DNA from: Paenibacillus sp. FSL R5-0341 | Lineage (GTDB): Bacteria; Bacillota; Bacilli; Paenibacillales; Paenibacillaceae | Length of the DNA: 64,000 nt | Assembly: GCF_037975235.1 (NCBI RefSeq) | Contig: NZ_CP150241.1 | Span: 930,001 to 994,000, forward strand | Reading direction: 5' to 3' | Shown here: positions 58,681 through 64,000 of the stretch, piece after piece | How the letters are laid out: the number at the start of each line of letters is the position of its first letter | Numbering within the stretch: position 1 is the stretch's first letter | Notes under the pieces: model-generated | Database searches by the model: none | Told to the model about the DNA's origin: nothing | Seen by the model: the letters and a program-made list of their open reading frames with translations, nothing else | Program-made: the position numbers and the translations under genes

Positions 58681-61600
58681 ATGAATCAGGAAGATCAAGT
58701 ACAGGTGTATATGGATGAATTGCAGGATAGAGCCAAGTCGTTAACAGGGGTACAGCTTGAGCTGGCAAACTATGTTGTGGAGATCGCCGGGTCTACGTAT
58801 TTGCGTGGAGACGAAAAGATGTTTTTGAATACAGAAAAGTTGCTTGAAAGGCTGGCTGCAGAAACGCAGCAACCATTATTCCAGCCACTATTGGATGTGC
58901 TCCGGCATCTGGCGAGCGAGTCATTGGTTGCACGATTCGGTTATATCGCTGAGCGTGCGACTCGTTTTCCATATAGTAACCACTATGAACGTCGGCCTTT
59001 CCGCACATCCGATCCGGAGCAACATGTAGAACAGGTCATCCGCAAACTGATGGGATTGTTCCGAATGGAAATGAAGAATTTCTCCCTGAGTGAATATGTG
59101 TCACTGCGTGAGTACAAGCTGGATTATCTGCACGAGATCCGTTGGGTTCTGGCGGATTGTATCGCATATGAACTGGATCATGAGGGCGGAGATATGAAGC
59201 AGGCATTGCACGATATTATCTATGGTGACAATCAGACGGCGCTGTTAACCCATGAAATGATCAAAGGCATATTCATGAGCGATCAGGTGGATGCCTATCA
59301 GATGGTGGGTGAGCTGCTCGTTGCAGCAAGGTTGCAGGAAGGGCTGCGCCAAAGCATCGTGGAGCGGATGGATGAAGGAACACTGGAAGCCTATATTTAC
59401 ATATTAAAAATCATCATCGACAACAACCTGATCCGTTTCAGTTCGGTGGTAAGAGCACTCGCCGTATGGACGGGAATTGGCATAGAAGCAGCCAATCAGC
59501 GTGTTGCTGCACAGCTCATTGAACAGGCGTATGAGGCGCTTGTGCAACCAGAAGTGCGCGAATCCTGGCAGCAGGAAGCGAACGCCAACAAGCTCTTTAT
59601 CAGCTTGTGGGCGACAGCGGTCATTGAAGAGAATGAACTGACGAGCAAGATCATCGAGATTATGAATCAAGGCCAATTATATCAAAAGATTGTTGCCCAA
59701 TACGTACTGGCTAACAGCCAGAACAGAGAGCTTCGTTTGCACATTGCACGTCGTTATCTGGAGGCGCAAGATGCTGAGTTGATGCACTGGATTGTGACCA
59801 ATTATGATGCGATGTATATGTACAACTGGAGTTTCGAGAATGGAGAGAATCAGCGTAGTGTCTACGTGTGGCCATTGCCTGCGCTTGAAGATAAGGCATT
59901 GAGACGTCAGGACTTTGATCAATTCAAACAGATGCTGGCTGTCATTCCAAAAGGCGGATCAGGTGGACCATCGGGTGTACTTGAGTATGTTCACTACCGG
60001 ATTGATACGGATGATGTAGTGAAGAAATTATTATATCTGGCCGCTTATGATATGGACCCGGAATGGATCGGCGAAGTCATCGCAATCAAGGACCGTTTGA
60101 GCCCAGAACTGCGCGGGGAACTGTTGTCCCAGTTTGTTCAGCATCCCGATAATGAGGTGCAAAGACAGTTTGTGTTTGAGAGTTTGTCTGATAAAAGCAT
60201 CAGTAATCGGGAAAGTGCGCTCTCCAAGGCGAAGCAGCTCACGTTGACGGTTGAAGAGATGAAACAGATGGAGGCGCTGATGAAGCTCAAGACAGGCTCA
60301 CTTCGTCAGAAGGTCATCCATGTATTGTTACTACAACCCGTGGACCAATTGACGGTTTCACTGAAGCGACTTTTGCAGGCCAAGAGTGAGTTGCAGCGTC
60401 TAGGCGCGCTCGAATTGTTGACGGAGATTGCGGCAGATCCGGATCGGGCAGATCAGCAGGAGCAATTGCAGCCATTGGCACAGCTGATTGAGACGCCAAC
60501 CGCGAAGGAACAGAAGTTGCTCGACAAGCTGACGGATCAGGGGAGTCGCTATACGGCCGCTAATGGGTTTAATTTATTCGATCCGAAGCGACGTGAGCCA
60601 TTGCTGGATGAGAAGCGTGACCTTAAAGGCCACAGTCCGAAGGATATCTTTACACTTTCTCTGGATAAGACCAGACCATTCCTGCAGGGGCTCGATGAAT
60701 TAGTGCATGAACACAGGGATCATGAGTATGAAGTGGAGTACTATGCTGGCTACAAAGACACGTTGTTAGTCGGAGCGAGTCTTCGCTCCAAGGTTCCGTA
60801 TGGAGAGCGGAATGAAATGAAGCAGATGGAACAGTTCCCGCTACATGACATATGGGAAAACTTTATTCAACATGCTGGGTTTAGCAGTGTGGAACTGATG
60901 CAGCTATACATGGTTATACAGCTCCGGGATTTCAATGGCAAATTGAGTGACCATTACAGTTACTTCCATGATCAGTATGGCTATGAAGAACTGCAAAAGA
61001 TTCCGTTATTGGAAGGCTGGCGCAAGACGTTTGCTGAACAGACCTATCCTCTGGATGACATCGAAAAGCTGCAGCAGATGCTGGATTCGTTAACATATAA
61101 GGATCAGGTAGTGGCACTGATATCGGCGGCATTTCTGGATAGCGATCCGATCGACGCGTTTGAAATAGCTGAGAAAACCTGGGCCTCCATCATCGCGAGT
61201 ATGCCTGCTGATCGACTCGAGAAAGAGTCAGGCATGCTTCATATTCTGACTGGGCCTTGGAATTATGTGGTTCGTGGCAAAATCCATGACGATAACAGCT
61301 TCAAACGTTTCTTCCAGACAGCCTACCAGTTCGCCAGTCTTGTAGAAAATAGTCAACCGTTGTCCTTGCTGTCACTTGAAGATTTCCTGCGCGCGTACCA
61401 GCTGAACCTGATTGATGAACAGGAGATATATCGACAGGTTCTGGTCGGTGGGAATCGTCTGATGTTTATTCGGGACTTAACATCCACTCGTACAGAAGTG
61501 ATCGCAAGTGATCCCAAGCTGATTCATTTACGGGATACGGTCGTTAATCGGATTTTGGAGATCGAGCTGACCCGGGGAGAACTCTCTACAGAAGTAAGTA

Positions 61601-63651
61601 CACTTGCCATGAAACTGGAACGAATTGAAGGCATGGAACACTGGGTACATCTGGTCTCGGCGATGGATCAGGATACATTTGTCCGTGGATATATCTACAG
61701 TTATGGGGACAACACAACACGTAAAGAGACGTTTAGCTATCTAATTCAGAATTGTCATCCACGGGATGGAGAAGATGAGAAGCGTCTTGGAGAATTACTC
61801 CAGAAGTATCCGGTGAATGAGAAAAAATTGCTGGAAGCGGCTATGTACGCCCCGCAGTGGATGGAGATTGTTGCAAAACATCTGGGATGGGAAGGTCTCC
61901 GCAGTGCGGCATGGTACTTCCATGCCCATATCAATGAACGCTTTACTGCGGAGAAAGAAACCATCGTGGCCCACTATTCTCCAATCTCACCACAGGACTT
62001 TAATGAAGGTGCGTTTGATATCGCTTGGTTTGAAGAAGCCTATGCTGCTGTCGGGGAGGAACGGTTCAATCTTTTATACGATTGCGCCAAGTACATTTCC
62101 GGGGGAGCTAACCACCGCAGATCCCAATTGTTCGCAGATGCTGCACTGGGCAAGCTTCGATTGGACGATATGCGTGATTCCGTGTCAGACAAGCGAAACA
62201 AGGATCATTTGTTAACCTACAGTTTGATCCCATTCGCCGTAAATCGGGAACAGGATCTGCGTGAGCGATACGACTTCATTCAGAAGTTTCTGTTGCAGAG
62301 CAAGCAATTCGGTGCACAACGCCGTGCCAGTGAAGGTGTAGCATCACAGATTGCACTGGGCAATCTCGCTCGTAATGCAGGTTATGCTGATGTTACGCGG
62401 CTGATGTGGGACATGGAAGCACGTAAGTTGGATGAGATGAAATCCTTCTTTGAACCTCATGCATTGGATGCTGACACGACAGCACAATTGGTCATTGATG
62501 AGGAAGGCCAACCCGAAATGGTTATCGTTAGCAAAGGCAAGACACTCAAATCTGTACCTGCCCGGTTCAAAAAAGATGGATATATCGCTGAACTGAAAGA
62601 GCTCAAATCGGATCTGGTGGATCAGTATCGCCGGGCACGGCAGGAGCTGGAACGTTCGATGACTGCTGGAACATCCTTTACACGTGAGGAAATTGCCAGT
62701 CTGATGCAAAATCCGGTTATACATCCGCTGGTAAGAACGCTTATATTTCAGTCAGGTGACAAGACGGGACGATTCGATGTATCATCCAATGGTTTGGTTG
62801 CTCCTGGGCCGGAGGGTACGAACCATGCACTATCGGAACAGGATCAACTGTTGATTGCTCATCCGCTTCATCTGTATCAGAGCGGAAGCTGGAGTGAATT
62901 CCAGCGGGATCTGTTCACCCGTCAGGAGCGTCAGCCGTTCAAGCAGGTATTCCGTGAGCTGTATCTTCCTAACGAGGACGAATTGGCTAATGGTACGGTA
63001 TCTCGTCGATACGCCGGGTATCAGATTCAACCGAAAAAAGCAGTAGCTCTGCTTAAAGGACGCCAATGGACTGTCAGTTATGAGGAAGGTCTGCAGAAGG
63101 TAAGTTACGAGCACAATCTGATCGCGAATCTCTATGCCATGGCAGATTGGTTCTCACCAGCAGATACCGAGGCACCTACCTTGGAGACGGTGCAGTTCTA
63201 CGATCGTAAGAGCTACAAATCTGTAGCGCTGCAAGATGTGCCGCTGACGTTCTTCTCGGAAGTTATGCGTGATATCGATCTGGTGGTCAGCGTTGCACAT
63301 GTGGGAGGCGTAGATCCGGAAGCCAGCCTGACAACAATCGAGATGCGTCACGTCATTGTGAACGAGTCGTTGCGTCTGCTGAAGATCGACAATGTACGTT
63401 TGGACGGGAATTACGCACGAATTGATGGTGAATTGGGTGAGTATGCTGTTCATCTGGGGAGTGGTAATGTGTTCAAACAAGCTACAGGTGCACTTCATAT
63501 TGTTCCGGTGCACAGTCAGCATCGGGGGCGAATCTTCCTGCCATTCCTGGATGAAGATCCGAGAACAGCTGAGATTTTGTCCAAGGTGATGTTGCTCGCC
63601 GAAGATAAAAAGATCAAGGACCCGCAGATTCTTGCACAATTACAGAACTAG
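58681..63651 (+). CDS. Giant DUF4132 / MolR-like protein
   Basis: The 1656-residue soluble protein is mostly helical in its first 1300 residues, with HEAT-like stretches (for example RQKVIHVLLLQPVDQLTVSLKRLLQAKSELQRLGALELLTEIA). The C-terminal 350 residues resemble DUF4132: VPARFKKDGYIAELKELKSDLVDQYRRARQELERSMTAGTSFTREEIASLMQNPVIHPLVRTLIF, then FKQVFRELYLPNEDELANG and SYEEGLQKV. DUF4132 is found in E. coli YehI/MolR, once linked to molybdate metabolism; a function is not established. ATG 58681 was chosen for AAGGAGGAG six bases upstream, over ATG 58663. It lies near the Mo-dependent nitrate reductase. Confidence 0.82.
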   Translation: MNQEDQVQVYMDELQDRAKSLTGVQLELANYVVEIAGSTYLRGDEKMFLNTEKLLERLAAETQQPLFQPLLDVLRHLASESLVARFGYIAERATRFPYSNHYERRPFRTSDPEQHVEQVIRKLMGLFRMEMKNFSLSEYVSLREYKLDYLHEIRWVLADCIAYELDHEGGDMKQALHDIIYGDNQTALLTHEMIKGIFMSDQVDAYQMVGELLVAARLQEGLRQSIVERMDEGTLEAYIYILKIIIDNNLIRFSSVVRALAVWTGIGIEAANQRVAAQLIEQAYEALVQPEVRESWQQEANANKLFISLWATAVIEENELTSKIIEIMNQGQLYQKIVAQYVLANSQNRELRLHIARRYLEAQDAELMHWIVTNYDAMYMYNWSFENGENQRSVYVWPLPALEDKALRRQDFDQFKQMLAVIPKGGSGGPSGVLEYVHYRIDTDDVVKKLLYLAAYDMDPEWIGEVIAIKDRLSPELRGELLSQFVQHPDNEVQRQFVFESLSDKSISNRESALSKAKQLTLTVEEMKQMEALMKLKTGSLRQKVIHVLLLQPVDQLTVSLKRLLQAKSELQRLGALELLTEIAADPDRADQQEQLQPLAQLIETPTAKEQKLLDKLTDQGSRYTAANGFNLFDPKRREPLLDEKRDLKGHSPKDIFTLSLDKTRPFLQGLDELVHEHRDHEYEVEYYAGYKDTLLVGASLRSKVPYGERNEMKQMEQFPLHDIWENFIQHAGFSSVELMQLYMVIQLRDFNGKLSDHYSYFHDQYGYEELQKIPLLEGWRKTFAEQTYPLDDIEKLQQMLDSLTYKDQVVALISAAFLDSDPIDAFEIAEKTWASIIASMPADRLEKESGMLHILTGPWNYVVRGKIHDDNSFKRFFQTAYQFASLVENSQPLSLLSLEDFLRAYQLNLIDEQEIYRQVLVGGNRLMFIRDLTSTRTEVIASDPKLIHLRDTVVNRILEIELTRGELSTEVSTLAMKLERIEGMEHWVHLVSAMDQDTFVRGYIYSYGDNTTRKETFSYLIQNCHPRDGEDEKRLGELLQKYPVNEKKLLEAAMYAPQWMEIVAKHLGWEGLRSAAWYFHAHINERFTAEKETIVAHYSPISPQDFNEGAFDIAWFEEAYAAVGEERFNLLYDCAKYISGGANHRRSQLFADAALGKLRLDDMRDSVSDKRNKDHLLTYSLIPFAVNREQDLRERYDFIQKFLLQSKQFGAQRRASEGVASQIALGNLARNAGYADVTRLMWDMEARKLDEMKSFFEPHALDADTTAQLVIDEEGQPEMVIVSKGKTLKSVPARFKKDGYIAELKELKSDLVDQYRRARQELERSMTAGTSFTREEIASLMQNPVIHPLVRTLIFQSGDKTGRFDVSSNGLVAPGPEGTNHALSEQDQLLIAHPLHLYQSGSWSEFQRDLFTRQERQPFKQVFRELYLPNEDELANGTVSRRYAGYQIQPKKAVALLKGRQWTVSYEEGLQKVSYEHNLIANLYAMADWFSPADTEAPTLETVQFYDRKSYKSVALQDVPLTFFSEVMRDIDLVVSVAHVGGVDPEASLTTIEMRHVIVNESLRLLKIDNVRLDGNYARIDGELGEYAVHLGSGNVFKQATGALHIVPVHSQHRGRIFLPFLDEDPRTAEILSKVMLLAEDKKIKDPQILAQLQN

Positions 63652-63670
63652 AAGTGATTGAACAGAAGTG

Positions 63671-63697
63671 AGCCGCCCCTCTTGGGGCGGTTTTTTA
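63671..63697 (+). terminator. Terminator after the DUF4132 gene
   Basis: CCGCCCC-TCTT-GGGGCGG followed by TTTTTT. Confidence 0.95.
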
Positions 63698-64000
63698 TTT
63701 GCTACTCCGATTTTAATGTAACTTCGAATCTCAATATAACGAGTGTAGAACAAGAATCATGGACGGAAAGTGGACAATATGGAGCAATTCCAACATAAAG
63801 GCAGCTGAAGAACCTGTTAAAAGGGACCTCAGTTGCTTTTATATTTTCGGATATTTCAATCGGACGGATTGGTTCCGGTTTCAAATAGACTTAGGACCCA
63901 GAACGCGTCGGCATATTCCTTAATCTGATAATTAATTGCATTAATTGGTTGATCGGGAGTGGGTCGAACCGACTGTTTTTAAAAGTAAAGAATTTGTTCG
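63698..64000. other. Right-edge intergenic region
   Basis: No convincing gene. A second terminator-like hairpin (AAGGCAGCTGA near 63798 pairing with TCAGTTGCTTTT near 63830) suggests the end of a transcript or a leader. AT-rich sequence follows to the edge. Confidence 0.4.

Overview
The window looks like a chromosomal segment of a Paenibacillus, probably near the P. amylolyticus/P. pabuli group. The basis is the character of the 16S rRNA gene, strong AGGAGG ribosome binding sites, many GTG/TTG starts, TPP riboswitches, rRNA promoters of the TTGCAA-17-TAATAT type, and Bacillales gene neighbours (dgk-dck, ykoEDC, nasBC). The genus call is from recognition; no search was run.

1-8.2 kb: a secondary-metabolism operon cut by the left edge. 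It encodes a ketosynthase-like protein whose three catalytic residues are all replaced, a type II thioesterase, a free-standing adenylation-carrier protein, a membrane protein and an Sfp-type phosphopantetheinyl transferase. After a terminator comes a complete agr-type peptide quorum-sensing system: agrB, a 55-codon agrD with a predicted five-residue thiolactone ring CGFLL, agrC and agrA. 8.2-13.9 kb: an rRNA operon (16S-23S-5S) with tandem promoters and no spacer tRNA. 14-17.4 kb: deoxynucleoside kinases dgk and dck, a membrane protein, and a TipAS-type MerR regulator with a 19-bp-spacer promoter carrying a palindrome.

17.5-23.3 kb (minus strand): thiamine salvage. A TPP riboswitch with terminator precedes a thiXYZ-like pyrimidine ABC importer, followed by thiM-thiD-thiE. 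A second TPP riboswitch at 34.4 kb controls the ECF importer ykoEDC. Between them lies a carbohydrate island: a decayed GH127 arabinofuranosidase, a 1323-residue secreted multidomain protein, an AraC regulator, a sugar ABC importer, a radical SAM/SPASM protein and a PL3-type pectate lyase.

37.8-51.9 kb: a secreted PQQ-propeller protein; a methionine importer metNIQ whose MetN lacks its C-terminal regulatory domain; a chemoreceptor, a small PAS protein and a large hybrid kinase; an OmpR-type regulator; an XRE regulator; and a FabF paralogue.

52-58 kb: nitrate assimilation. narK (minus) and nasB-nasC (plus) diverge from a 424-bp control region. It holds a perfect GlnR/TnrA box overlapping the narK -35 and two independent 5' leaders. 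Each leader has two hexanucleotide-loop stem-loops (A at loop position 1, G at position 4), the second overlapping an intrinsic terminator. This is the architecture of ANTAR-protein antitermination targets and is the most interesting regulatory finding here. 58.2-63.7 kb: a small unknown gene and a giant DUF4132/MolR-like protein next to the molybdoenzyme genes.
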